DNA of 38,433 nucleotides from an uncultured Hungatella sp. (GTDB lineage Bacteria > Bacillota > Clostridia > Lachnospirales > Lachnospiraceae), in the NCBI GenBank assembly GCA_949879025.1, contig CATLBO010000020.1, positions 1 through 38,433 on the forward strand. The letters run 5' to 3'. Each line of letters begins with the position of its first letter. Position 1 is the first letter of the stretch. Shown here piece by piece: positions 1 to 7,715 of this stretch. The position numbers and the translations under genes are program-made. The notes under the pieces were generated by a model that saw only the letters and a list, made by a program, of their open reading frames with translations, was not told the DNA's origin and searched no databases.

Positions 1-365
1 TTTCCCTTTCCCATAATGCTGGTTACAACAGGAATGCGGCTGCCTATAACATATCCCATATAGTAAATCATATTCCATAAAAGAAAAGGAACCAGCAGGC
101 TGCGAATTCTGGAGCTCCACTTAGCCTCCAGTCTCTCCCACCTGAAGTTCCGATAAAACAGATACCCTGACATCATAAAAAAGCCTGGAACTGCGATCTG
201 GGCTATGGTATTTCCCAAAAAGCGCTGAAAAACCGTTACGGCCCCCAGATATGGGGACCGTCCCAAAAACAGCTCTCCGTTGGCAGAGTGAACCCACACC
301 ACAAGAATGCTGAATATAAACGAAAACCATGTGATCTTATTGCGGAACCAGGATTCATCTGCCAC
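1..365 (-). CDS. Membrane acyltransferase (acyltransferase family 3), N-terminal part only
   Basis: Reading leftward from a GTG at 363-365 gives 121 codons that stay open to the window edge, so the C-terminal part is missing. A GGAGG about eight bases upstream supports this start. The product has a first hydrophobic segment (about residues 12-24), a second containing VPGFFMMSGYLFYR, and then RIRSLLVPFLLWNMIYY. The Arg-rich loop followed by LLVPFLLWN is typical of the integral-membrane acyltransferase-3 (OafA/YrhL-like) family, which O-acylates cell-surface polysaccharides or other exported molecules. The acceptor cannot be told from this fragment. It lies 177 bases downstream of the sugar-permease genes on the same strand and may or may not share their transcript. 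Family assignment is by motif memory; the conserved His and most membrane helices are outside the window or unverified. Confidence 0.7.
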   Translation of the reverse strand, partial: MADESWFRNKITWFSFIFSILVVWVHSANGELFLGRSPYLGAVTVFQRFLGNTIAQIAVPGFFMMSGYLFYRNFRWERLEAKWSSRIRSLLVPFLLWNMIYYMGYVIGSRIPVVTSIMGKG

Positions 366-542
366 AAGGATACCTCCAGGATATTTTCATGCACTCTCGG
401 AAACCTGCCATATCTGACACGAAGAGATTGCGAAAGTACATTCTAGCCATACAGAATAGTTTCTGCATTTTTGGTTTTTTCTATAACCTTAAGTTTATCA
501 TAAAGATAAAAGTCCTGGCAATTGTTTTTCCCAAAAAATCCC
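366..542. other. Intergenic region between permease and acyltransferase genes
   Basis: 177 bases with no gene I can support. There is a small A/T palindrome (TTTATC-ATAAA-GATAAA, about 494-510) but no convincing terminator for the permease gene. On the minus strand TTGCCA with an 18-base spacer to TAAACT is a weak promoter candidate for the acyltransferase. Confidence 0.35.
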
Positions 543-1367
543 TTAACCTTTCACTGCACCCATAGTAATTCCCTGGGTAAAGTAATTCTGGAATATCAAA
601 AATACCGCAACAATCGGTACCGCTGCCATGGCTGCACCAGCCATAATCACCCCATAGTTGGTGGAAAACTCCTGCTGAAGCGTAGCGACTCCAAGAGAGA
701 TGGTCAACTTCGCTCTGGAATTCAGCATAACCAGCTGCATAAAATAGTCATTCCATGTATTAATAAAAGTAAAGATGGCCAATGCGCCAAAGCCCGGCTT
801 GACGATAGGCATGACAATGCTTCCGAACGTTCTTATCTCCCCACTGCCATCAATCTTAGCCGCCTCCAAAAGCTCCGTAGGAATATTCTCGCTGAACTGC
901 TTCATAAGGAATACGCCGAATGGCCAGCCGCATAATGGAAGAATAATAGCCCATGGAGTATCATGGATTCCCATAAAGCTAACCAACTTCATCAGCGGAA
1001 CCAGAATCACCTGCTTTGGAAGAGCCATGGCAAACACAAAAATGCTAAACAGTGTAGCCTGCCCGTAAAACCGTTTCTTTGCAAGCACATATCCTGCCAT
1101 AGAGGATACTGCGCAGACAATGAGCATGGTAACGGCACAGATAAAGACACTGTTCCACAGCCACTGAAGGGCCGGATTTTGCATCAATTTGTGGAAATTG
1201 TCCATAGTAGGATTCAGCGGGAACCATTCCGGTGGAAGCTTTACTGTCACCTTTTGGCTTTTGAACGCACCTGTCAGAATCCAGTAAAAGGGGAAAATAA
1301 ATATAAAGCTTAAAATCAATAAAAGAATCATGGATAAAATATCCAAAATACCTGTTTTCTTTTTCAT
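543..1367 (-). CDS. Carbohydrate ABC transporter permease (MalG/UgpE type), probable sialic-acid importer subunit
   Basis: Second membrane subunit of a sugar ABC importer, about 274 residues. Six hydrophobic segments are visible (roughly 11-32, 70-95, 105-130, 140-157, 195-210 and 245-265). The cytoplasmic EAA loop that docks the ATPase reads ELLEAAKIDGSGEI, with the usual downstream P-x-x-x-P-G. I chose the second of two close ATGs (1367) because AAAGGGG lies eight bases upstream of it, against two bases for the ATG at 1373. It follows the partner permease by about a dozen bases and ends the transporter block. No ATPase gene is present here. Carbohydrate importers of this class in Firmicutes often share a distant MsmK-type ATPase, so that is the likely arrangement. 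The sialic-acid substrate is inferred from the neighbouring nan genes. Confidence 0.9.
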   Translation of the reverse strand: MKKKTGILDILSMILLLILSFIFIFPFYWILTGAFKSQKVTVKLPPEWFPLNPTMDNFHKLMQNPALQWLWNSVFICAVTMLIVCAVSSMAGYVLAKKRFYGQATLFSIFVFAMALPKQVILVPLMKLVSFMGIHDTPWAIILPLCGWPFGVFLMKQFSENIPTELLEAAKIDGSGEIRTFGSIVMPIVKPGFGALAIFTFINTWNDYFMQLVMLNSRAKLTISLGVATLQQEFSTNYGVIMAGAAMAAVPIVAVFLIFQNYFTQGITMGAVKG

Positions 1368-1383
1368 GTTCATATCCCCTTTC

Positions 1384-2280
1384 CTAATATTCTACATCGC
1401 TGCCCAAGGCCTTAAACTGAACGAAGCTTATCAGCCCTATTATCAGGGCCAGCACCACTCCCATAGCGTTGGCATATCCATATTCAAACCGTTTGAAAGC
1501 ATTCTCATACAAATAGTACATAATGGTAGTTGTTCGGTAATTTGGCCCTCCAGACGTAAGAAGCTGAATCAGTGAAAAACACTGAAACGAGTTAATAGTA
1601 GTAATCACTACAATGTACAGCGTAGTCGGAAGAAGGCTGGGCCACTTAATCTGCCAGAATACCTGGAAATCATTGGCTCCATCCACTTGAGCCGCTTCCA
1701 CATAATCCTTCGGCACATTTCCCAAGGAGGCTATGTAAAGAATAACAGGCTGCCCAACGCTGGTTGTTATCAAAATAATCAATATGGCCCATAAGGCAAA
1801 TTTCTTATCGCCTGTCCACATAATATTTTTTTCAATTATATTCATACTCTTTAACAGCCAGTTAAGGATTCCGTTCAGCGGATCATAAATCCATTTCCAC
1901 ACTACTGTAACCGCCACCGTTCCGGTTACTACCGGCAGGAAAAATACACACCGGAAAAACGACCGGGTAAACGGATTCTTCTCGTAGGTCATAGCTGCTA
2001 CAAATAAAGCAAACAGCACGGTTATCGGTACAGACCCTACTACCAGAATCAGCGTATTTACCAAGGACTTCTGCCACACCTCATCTTTAAACATGTTGAT
2101 GTAATTATCCAGGCCGATAAAAGTCATGCCTTTCATGTTATAGCGGAAAAAGCTGGTTACCACTCCCATGATCATGGGCAAAAGTACAAATATGCAGAAA
2201 AAAAACAATGCAGGTGCCAGGAATGCATAGGAAACCAGAGTTTCTCTCATACGGATTTTATTAATTTTAGAATGTTTCAT
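1384..2280 (-). CDS. Carbohydrate ABC transporter permease (MalF/UgpA type), probable sialic-acid importer subunit
   Basis: First permease of the importer, about 298 residues with six hydrophobic segments, the first being LAPALFFFCIFVLLP. The EAA loop reads DYVEAAQVDGANDFQVFWQI followed by a WPSLLP stretch, as in MalF-type subunits. The start at 2280 is preferred to the upstream ATG at 2292, because the GGGAGG that would serve as ribosome binding site lies between the two. It sits between the binding-protein gene and the MalG-type permease, the standard order for family-1 sugar importers. A hairpin with a following T-run lies between the binding-protein gene and this one and probably lowers permease expression. 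Family is secure; substrate is inferred from context. Confidence 0.9.
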   Translation of the reverse strand: MKHSKINKIRMRETLVSYAFLAPALFFFCIFVLLPMIMGVVTSFFRYNMKGMTFIGLDNYINMFKDEVWQKSLVNTLILVVGSVPITVLFALFVAAMTYEKNPFTRSFFRCVFFLPVVTGTVAVTVVWKWIYDPLNGILNWLLKSMNIIEKNIMWTGDKKFALWAILIILITTSVGQPVILYIASLGNVPKDYVEAAQVDGANDFQVFWQIKWPSLLPTTLYIVVITTINSFQCFSLIQLLTSGGPNYRTTTIMYYLYENAFKRFEYGYANAMGVVLALIIGLISFVQFKALGSDVEY

Positions 2281-2292
2281 GATGCCTCCCAT

Positions 2293-2534
2293 CCAGCCGG
2301 TCCAAAGCCGGCCCTTAAAAACTTCTCCTCATACAAAAACTGCATGAGGAGAAATAAGAAAATACCATTCTGTTTATTTTAAAAGTCGACTGCCCAATAG
2401 GCGGCATGAATTCAAGGATGCCAAATGCGCATGCCTGACTTTCATGTGCTGTGGTGCGTCCGCTGCCGGACGCATGGAATTTGCTATAAAAGCACTAAAT
2501 CTTTACGGTAGGTCTGCGAGACAGACATGGCAAT
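2293..2534. other. Intergenic region between binding-protein and permease genes, with hairpins
   Basis: 242 bases without a gene. It contains the terminator-like hairpin described separately, a small GCCGG/CCGGC hairpin (2296-2312), and a compact 8-bp stem with a four-base loop, TGCGTCCG-CTGC-CGGACGCA at 2455-2474, with no T-run on either side. The last could protect the 3' end of the binding-protein mRNA. I see no coding sequence. Confidence 0.5.
2314..2353 (-). terminator. Hairpin with T-run between binding-protein and permease genes (attenuator-like)
   Basis: Perfect 10-bp arms, TTCTCCTCAT (2323-2332) and ATGAGGAGAA (2344-2353), with an 11-base loop. Reading leftward the stem is followed by GTTTTTAA. 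This looks like a partial terminator inside the importer operon, a common way to make more binding protein than permease. Confidence 0.6.
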
Positions 2535-3923
2535 CTACTGTGCATTTGCAATAGACTGATTTGCCTTTGAAACAAAATCATTAACTGCGTCTTCCGGCGT
2601 AGAATCCCCGTTCAATACGGCCTGCAGCATGGGGAACCAGTATGTTCTCATCTCGGCAAACCCTTTGATGGTGTTGTAATATGGAGAATAATACTTTGTC
2701 AGGTTAGCATAAAACTGCATCTCAGCATCACCTGAGTACAGATCGCCCATGGTCTGGCGAACCGGGAATACACTGGTCCTTACTACGTTCTTTGGTCCCC
2801 ACTCTTCATCGTTGCACAAGAAATCAATAAACTTCTTGGAGGCTTCTGCCCTTGCAGCGTCGCCGTTATCAAATACGCAGAAACCATTAACCAGGTACTC
2901 AAGTTCCGGAGTGCCGTCCTCAGACGGGAACGGAAGGGCAATCGCTTCAATCTCATTCTCTTTCAGAGTTTCCGCTCTCTGGGAAGCAAGTCCTGGAGAC
3001 CACAGTGTGGTAAATGCCGTATTTCCTGCCACAAACTGGTCTACATCCTCTCCGCCGTTATATGCGGAGCCGTTAAGCATATAGCCTGCATCAACCCACT
3101 CTTTGATCTTGGTCAATGCCTTAATTCCGCCCTCATCATTAAGCGTGTACTCAGTCACTTCGTCATTCGTCACCTGACTGTCATACAGGTTTGTCACAAA
3201 TGCCCGGATACCCTGATCGCCGCCCTGGCCGGAACAATATACTGTAGCACCGTTAAATCCTGCATCACTAAGCTTTTTCAGCATCTCCTCAAACTGTGCC
3301 GTAGTCCATGTTCTGTCACCTTCTGTATTGATGCAGTCCATAGCGTCAGCAGCTTCCAGGGCCTGACGGCTTACTGCCATGCAGAATGCTGCTGTACTGA
3401 TGGGGTACATATAATAGCTGCCGTCATCAGACTTACAGGAATTCAAAAGCGCCTCGTTGTCCACATCCTTTATGTACTCGTCAGTAAACATATCATCCAA
3501 CTTCACAAGCTTTCCGTTCTGTGCATAAGAAATGATTCGCCCTGGAGCGTCAAACAATACGTCGCAAACGGTCCCTGCCTCAATGGCTGCCGTAATCTTC
3601 TCCGGGCCTGATGTAAAGTCAATAGTTTCAAGTTTTACCTTAATATCCGGGTTCTTTGTCTCAAATGCCGCAACAATCTCAGCCTCATAAGTTCCTGCCG
3701 GCTGATCTGCGTCCTGTGCAAATGTGGGGAATGCCCACCAGGTTATTTCGACTGTGTCTCCTGACGATGCCGGGGCACCTGCTCCGTCATTGCTTTCTGC
3801 GGCAGCAGAAGTACCTGCAGAGGCTGCCGTCGTCTCAGAGCTGCTTTGCTCGCCGCCGCCGCAGCCGGCAAGAGTAGTTACCAGCAGAGCCGCAGTCAGT
3901 CCCAAAGACAAAATTTTCTTCAT
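2535..3923 (-). CDS. Sugar-binding lipoprotein of ABC importer (family 1 solute-binding protein)
   Basis: Extracellular receptor of the importer, 462 residues from the ATG at 3923. AAAGGAGG sits the right distance upstream of that ATG, which argues against the longer reading from 3950. Residues 1-21 form a lipoprotein signal ending in LVTTLAGC, so Cys21 should carry the lipid. A Ser/Thr/Ala/Gly-rich linker (about 25-65) follows, then the mature fold starting at EITWWAFPTF. The length and the two-lobe pattern fit extracellular solute-binding protein family 1 (MalE-like). It has its own perfect TTGACA-N17-TATAAT promoter upstream, so it can be transcribed apart from nanE-nanK-rpiR. Clusters of this kind in gut Firmicutes import N-acetylneuraminate or 2,7-anhydro-Neu5Ac; which one this protein binds cannot be told from sequence. 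Confidence 0.9.
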   Translation of the reverse strand: MKKILSLGLTAALLVTTLAGCGGGEQSSSETTAASAGTSAAAESNDGAGAPASSGDTVEITWWAFPTFAQDADQPAGTYEAEIVAAFETKNPDIKVKLETIDFTSGPEKITAAIEAGTVCDVLFDAPGRIISYAQNGKLVKLDDMFTDEYIKDVDNEALLNSCKSDDGSYYMYPISTAAFCMAVSRQALEAADAMDCINTEGDRTWTTAQFEEMLKKLSDAGFNGATVYCSGQGGDQGIRAFVTNLYDSQVTNDEVTEYTLNDEGGIKALTKIKEWVDAGYMLNGSAYNGGEDVDQFVAGNTAFTTLWSPGLASQRAETLKENEIEAIALPFPSEDGTPELEYLVNGFCVFDNGDAARAEASKKFIDFLCNDEEWGPKNVVRTSVFPVRQTMGDLYSGDAEMQFYANLTKYYSPYYNTIKGFAEMRTYWFPMLQAVLNGDSTPEDAVNDFVSKANQSIANAQ

Positions 3924-3991
3924 AGAATGTCCTCCTTTAGAAATTTTCACTAATTCCCCTTGGTTTTAACCCATCTTTTTGTTATATTTGT

Positions 3992-4020
3992 ATTATATAT
4001 CAGAAAATTTCTTTTGTCAA
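3992..4020 (-). promoter_or_regulatory. Consensus sigma-A promoter of the binding-protein gene
   Basis: On the minus strand TTGACA (4015-4020), a 17-base spacer, then TATAAT (3992-3997), all perfect matches. It lies in the 131-base gap between rpiR and the binding-protein gene, so the transporter has its own strong start. A GGTTTTAACC palindrome (about 3962-3971) lies just downstream of the expected transcription start and could be an operator. Confidence 0.8.
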
Positions 4021-4054
4021 CGTGATTCTAAAAAGAAAAAACTTTTTATTTTCT

Positions 4055-4909
4055 TTAACACAGCCTTTCCAGCACTGAACCAGAAGTTCTCTCATTGAAT
4101 TTGCTGCACGCTTCAAAATACCGGCGGTAATATTCTGTGTACATCAAGTCAATCAAAAACAGCTGGCTAATCTCTCCTGACGTGGAACCGCCTTGAAGCG
4201 GACCCTCATTGGCTCCGCTAAGCAATGTCAGATCCGCATAAGAAGTCAGTGGTGACTTGCTGAACCGGGTAATGCAGATCACTCTGGCTCCCGCCTGTTT
4301 TGCCAGGCGCGCCACATGAATTGTGTCCTTGGTAGCACCTGAATAGGAAAAAACCACGGCCACTTCATCCGAATTCATGGTGGAAGCCACCATAGCCTGC
4401 ATATGGGAGTCCTGAATGCAGTACACCTTGGGTTCAATGCGCAAAAACTTGTTAGCAGCTTTTAAAGCAGTAAGGACACTGGCTCCTACACCGAAAAAAT
4501 AGATTTTTCTTGCTTCATGAAGCCAGTCAATGGCCTGGCTGAAAACTTCCTCATCCAACAGGGAGTGGGTTTCCGTCAAGGCATGAATATTGGTATTAAG
4601 CACCTTTTGAGCCAATTCGTGAAATGTATCGTTTAAACCGACATTGCCTGAAAATCTGCTGTTCTCCCTCTCGTCTTCATTAAGACTTAAAGACAGCACC
4701 ATCTTAAACTCCTGATACCCTTTCAATTCCATGGACTTGCAAAACCGGAACACGCTGGTATCACCCACCTGGCATGCCTCCGCTAAATCTGTAATAGACA
4801 TAAACAGTACTTCTCTGGGATTCTGCAATATATAATCAGCCACCTTTTTTTCTGCCTTTGTAAACTGATTGTATGCAGTTCTCATTTTTACCAAAAAATC
4901 GCCTTGCAT
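4055..4909 (-). CDS. RpiR/MurR-family transcriptional regulator with SIS domain
   Basis: A 284-residue regulator. The first 80 or so residues form the RpiR helix-turn-helix domain (TKAEKKVADYIL, then MSITDLAEACQVGDTSVFRF). Residues from about 110 to 260 form a phosphosugar-binding SIS domain, with FGVGASVLTALKAANKF and the Ser-rich FSYSGATKDT loop. The start at 4909 is an ATG with GGAGG seven bases upstream; the preceding TTG is not needed. RpiR proteins bind phosphosugars, and those in sialic-acid clusters commonly respond to ManNAc-6-P or GlcNAc-6-P, so it very likely controls the nan genes around it. It follows the kinase gene by 39 bases. An A/T-only stem with a T-run just after the stop (about 4028-4050) may be a weak terminator. 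Repressor versus activator is not decidable here. Confidence 0.9.
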   Translation of the reverse strand: MQGDFLVKMRTAYNQFTKAEKKVADYILQNPREVLFMSITDLAEACQVGDTSVFRFCKSMELKGYQEFKMVLSLSLNEDERENSRFSGNVGLNDTFHELAQKVLNTNIHALTETHSLLDEEVFSQAIDWLHEARKIYFFGVGASVLTALKAANKFLRIEPKVYCIQDSHMQAMVASTMNSDEVAVVFSYSGATKDTIHVARLAKQAGARVICITRFSKSPLTSYADLTLLSGANEGPLQGGSTSGEISQLFLIDLMYTEYYRRYFEACSKFNERTSGSVLERLC

Positions 4910-4948
4910 CAATACCCCTCCTTCTGTCGTTCTTCTAACTGTTGTTAT

Positions 4949-5833
4949 TTAAGTCTTTTTCATCTGCTCCGCTGCCAGCCAGGCAGCCCCCATAAGGCCT
5001 GCCTGGTTTCCCAAGGCGGCTGTCTTTAATTCTACATTCCTGAAGCTGTCCATAATCCTGCCTGCCGTCTTTTCCCGTACCTGCTCCAAAATATACAGCT
5101 GCTCCATAACTCCCCCGCCCAAAATCACACAGGACGGGTTGAAAATATGTATCACCGTTACCAGGCCATGGACGATCTCATCAATCCATTGGTCGATTAT
5201 GGCATGCACCTGGCGCTCTTCAAACCTGGCAAAAATTTTTCTTCCGCTTGTCAAACTTCTGTCGTATTTTAATGCTTCCGCCACCAATGCAGTGGTAGAA
5301 GCATATTTCTCATAGCAGCCGCTGAATGGCTGGCCTTTTATGCATCTCTCCGGATGAACCACAATTCCGCCGAACTCGCCGGCAGAAAACATGCTTCCGG
5401 AATAAATTTTCTTTCTTATTATAATAGCCCCGCCTACTCCGGTGCCGTAAGTAAGACACAAAAAGTCATCATGGCTCCTGCCTGCTCCCCACATGGCCTC
5501 CCCCAAAGCCGCTGCGTTTACATCATTCTCCACTGCCGTCGGCACCCCGAATTCCGATACCATGATATCTTTTAACCGGGTTCCGGTATATCCTGGTATA
5601 TTGTCGTTGGCATACCGGATACACCCTTCCTCTGAGTTCACCTGGCCTGCTGTACTGATTCCTACACTGTCAAAGGGCAAATAAGATTTAAGAATCTCAA
5701 CGGCCTGGCTCACCACATGACAGGCGCCTGTCTTTGCCTGGGTATCCCGCTCCTTCACCTCCGTCAGCTGCTGACCGTTCCAAAGGCCGGATTTTATGGA
5801 AGTTCCTCCGATATCCAAAACCGCTGCTCTCAT
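4949..5833 (-). CDS. nanK: ROK-family sugar kinase, probable N-acetylmannosamine kinase
   Basis: A 294-residue ROK kinase that would phosphorylate ManNAc to ManNAc-6-P, the step between NanA and NanE. Visible elements are the phosphate-binding DIGGTSIKSG (7-16), the VENDVNAAALGE block with the probable catalytic base Asp104, YGTGVGGA (129-136) and GEFGG. The usual ROK zinc site is H-x3-G-x2-C-x-C-G-x2-G-C-x-E. Here His160 and Cys173 (GCYE) remain, but the central C-x-C-G pair is replaced by a CIKGQPF stretch, so the zinc site is incomplete or rearranged. The gene lies 10 bases after nanE with AGGAG before its ATG. The nanK name rests on context; other ROK kinases accept glucose or GlcNAc. Confidence 0.85.
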   Translation of the reverse strand: MRAAVLDIGGTSIKSGLWNGQQLTEVKERDTQAKTGACHVVSQAVEILKSYLPFDSVGISTAGQVNSEEGCIRYANDNIPGYTGTRLKDIMVSEFGVPTAVENDVNAAALGEAMWGAGRSHDDFLCLTYGTGVGGAIIIRKKIYSGSMFSAGEFGGIVVHPERCIKGQPFSGCYEKYASTTALVAEALKYDRSLTSGRKIFARFEERQVHAIIDQWIDEIVHGLVTVIHIFNPSCVILGGGVMEQLYILEQVREKTAGRIMDSFRNVELKTAALGNQAGLMGAAWLAAEQMKKT

Positions 5834-5843
5834 AGGCCTGCTC

Positions 5844-6548
5844 CTATCTGCCTATTGCTGCCACAAAGCGCTTGGTAATCTCCAGAGGCCGTGTAATTGC
5901 TCCGCCGATTACAGCGGACCAAGCACCTAAATCCAAAATTTTTTTCAGCTGATCCGGAGCCCAAATGCCGCCCTCCGCTATAACAGGTTTCCCACATTCC
6001 CGTGAAAGACGTTCAATCAGCTCCAAATCCGGCAAAGCAATGCCTTTTGTATAGTCCGTATATCCTCTCATGGTAGTTCCTACAAAGTCAAAGCCTATCT
6101 CCGCAGCATGAATCGCTTCCTCATAACAGGAACAGTCAGCCATAAACAGCTGATCCGGATATTTTCTCCGGGCTTCCCCAAAAAACTCATCCAGGCTTTT
6201 ACCGTCAGGTCTCGGCCTGCGGTCCGAATCTGTAGCATCTGTAGCAATAATAGAAACTCCGCATTCTACCAGAGCGTCTATCTCCTTCATAGTAGGAGAT
6301 ATATAAACATCACAATCGCCATAATTCTGCTTTATAATACCAATAATCGGAAGATTTACGTTTTTCTTAATCTCTGTAATATCTGCCACCGTATTAGCCC
6401 GGATTCCTACTGCTCCTCCCAGTGAAGCCGCATATGCCATCCTGGACATAATATAAGAACTGTGCAGTGGCTCACTTTCCAAAGCCTGACAAGAAACAAT
6501 CAGCCCGCCTTTGATCTGTTCCATAATTTTCTGGTTTTCCTGGTTCAT
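5844..6548 (-). CDS. nanE: N-acetylmannosamine-6-phosphate 2-epimerase
   Basis: A TIM-barrel epimerase converting ManNAc-6-P to GlcNAc-6-P, which then enters amino-sugar catabolism. The 234-residue protein is close to usual NanE length. Recognisable blocks are [16 protein letters not shown] (14-29), PIIGIIKQ with probable catalytic Lys73, [15 protein letters not shown] (100-114), [10 protein letters not shown] (155-164) and VIAEGGI with probable catalytic Glu192. It is first in the leftward nan arm and has its own promoter in the divergent intergenic region. The ATG at 6548 has GGAGGG just upstream. It is followed at 10 bases by the kinase. The genes for GlcNAc-6-P deacetylase and GlcN-6-P deaminase are not in this window. 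Confidence 0.95.
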   Translation of the reverse strand: MNQENQKIMEQIKGGLIVSCQALESEPLHSSYIMSRMAYAASLGGAVGIRANTVADITEIKKNVNLPIIGIIKQNYGDCDVYISPTMKEIDALVECGVSIIATDATDSDRRPRPDGKSLDEFFGEARRKYPDQLFMADCSCYEEAIHAAEIGFDFVGTTMRGYTDYTKGIALPDLELIERLSRECGKPVIAEGGIWAPDQLKKILDLGAWSAVIGGAITRPLEITKRFVAAIGR

Positions 6549-6572
6549 GTTATACCCTCCTTCAATTGGCCC

Positions 6573-6586
6573 TTTAACGTGTTAAA
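6573..6586. promoter_or_regulatory. Candidate operator in the nanE-nanA divergent region
   Basis: TTTAAC-GT-GTTAAA, an inverted repeat with 6-bp arms and a two-base centre. It lies just downstream of the nanE -10 box, where a bound repressor would block transcription. The RpiR protein encoded in the same arm is the obvious candidate ligand-responsive binder; this is inference. Confidence 0.45.
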
Positions 6587-6598
6587 TATCTATACTTT

Positions 6599-6627
6599 AC
6601 TATAACATGCCAAAAAAACTTTTTCAA
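6599..6627 (-). promoter_or_regulatory. Promoter of the leftward nan arm (nanE)
   Basis: On the minus strand TTGAAA (6622-6627), 17 bases, TATAGT (6599-6604). The expected start is about 45 bases before the nanE ATG. Confidence 0.65.
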
Positions 6628-6661
6628 TAGTTCTTTTTAGATAAAAAAATCTTCTATTTTC

Positions 6662-6690
6662 TTGATTTCTTTTCTAATCAGTGTTATGAT
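6662..6690 (+). promoter_or_regulatory. Promoter of the rightward nan arm (nanA)
   Basis: TTGATT (6662-6667), 17 bases, TATGAT (6685-6690), with the start about 38 bases before the nanA ATG. It is back to back with the nanE promoter, so one regulator could act on both. Confidence 0.6.
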
Positions 6691-6734
6691 TTCTTTATCA
6701 ATAAACTTTTATTTTTGAAAGGATAGGTACTTCT

Positions 6735-7652
6735 ATGTCAAAGTACAGCACAGACAAATTTCGTCACATAACCGTTGCCCTTAACACTCCCTTCAAAAAA
6801 GATGGTTCTGTAGATGTGGAGGCAGTAAAAGCCGTGTCCCGCTACTTCTGCAAAAAGGGAGTAAAGCAGATGTATGTATGCGGCAGCACCGGCGAAGGCT
6901 TCCTTTTAGATACCGAAGAGCGAATGCTGGTATCGGAAACCGTAGTAAATGAAGTGGGAGATGATATGAATATCATCGTTCATGTAGGTTGCGCAGATAC
7001 AAGGCATTCCTGTCTGTTGGCAGCGCATGCGGAAAAAATCGGTGCTGCGGCCACTTCTGCGGTTCCCTGTGTTTACTACCGCCCCAGTGAAGAAAGCGTA
7101 TACCGCCATTGGACTGAAATTACGCAGGCCGCCGACCTTCCCTTTTTCATCTATAATATTCCGCAGCTGACAGGATTTAACTTATCCATGAACCTGTTTA
7201 ACCGGATGCTTGAAAATGAACGGGTAGCAGGGGTGAAATGTTCCTCTGATCCTGCCCAGGATATACTCCGGTTTAAAAACGCAGGCGGCAAAGACTTTTT
7301 GGTATTCAACGGACCTGACGAACAATTTGTTGCCGGAAGGCTTATGGGGGCTGACGCCGGAATCGGCGGTACCTATGGGGCTATGCCGGAATTATACTTA
7401 AAGATGGATGAGCTGATTAACAAGGGCCAGTGGGACAAAGCTGCCCGGATTCAGGCCATTGTCACTCCTCTCATATACCGCCTCTGCTCCTTTGCTTCCA
7501 TGCATGGCGCAGTAAAGGGAATTATCTCCTTGGATGGATGTCCCATGGGAGACCCCAGACTTCCGTTCCTTCCTGTTGCCTTAGATGATCCAGATCTGAT
7601 TAGGCTTTATAAAGATATCAAGCAGGCCATTGAAGATACAAAAAATCTATAA
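6735..7652 (+). CDS. nanA: N-acetylneuraminate lyase
   Basis: A 305-residue aldolase of the DapA/NanA family that cleaves N-acetylneuraminate into ManNAc and pyruvate by a Schiff-base mechanism. The GSTGE pyruvate-binding motif is at 50-54, the active-site Tyr at 140 in the YNIPQLTG segment, and the Schiff-base Lys168 in GVKCSS. The length matches NanA (about 290-305). YNIP and GVKCSS fit NanA better than DapA, and the divergent nanE-nanK arm settles the role. It has its own promoter, with AAAGGAT before the ATG. It is followed after 63 bases by an SGNH esterase, probably on the same transcript. I see no disrupted residues. Confidence 0.95.
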   Translation: MSKYSTDKFRHITVALNTPFKKDGSVDVEAVKAVSRYFCKKGVKQMYVCGSTGEGFLLDTEERMLVSETVVNEVGDDMNIIVHVGCADTRHSCLLAAHAEKIGAAATSAVPCVYYRPSEESVYRHWTEITQAADLPFFIYNIPQLTGFNLSMNLFNRMLENERVAGVKCSSDPAQDILRFKNAGGKDFLVFNGPDEQFVAGRLMGADAGIGGTYGAMPELYLKMDELINKGQWDKAARIQAIVTPLIYRLCSFASMHGAVKGIISLDGCPMGDPRLPFLPVALDDPDLIRLYKDIKQAIEDTKNL

Positions 7653-7657
7653 GCAGG

Positions 7658-7685
7658 TAACGTTCAGGGCAGGCCTGAACCGTTA
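7658..7685 (+). other. Intergenic hairpin between nanA and the esterase gene
   Basis: TAACGTTCAGG pairs with CCTGAACCGTTA across a GCAGG loop, with one bulged C (7 plus 4 bp). There is no T-run after it, so it is more likely an mRNA processing or stability element than a terminator. Confidence 0.4.
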
Positions 7686-7715
7686 ACACAAGTAAACATT
7701 TCAAGGGGGATTTTC

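Noticed and set aside
6549..6734. CcpA cre site in the nan control region
   Set aside because: No stretch matches the cre pattern well enough; the only palindrome lacks the central CG pattern with flanking TG/CA.
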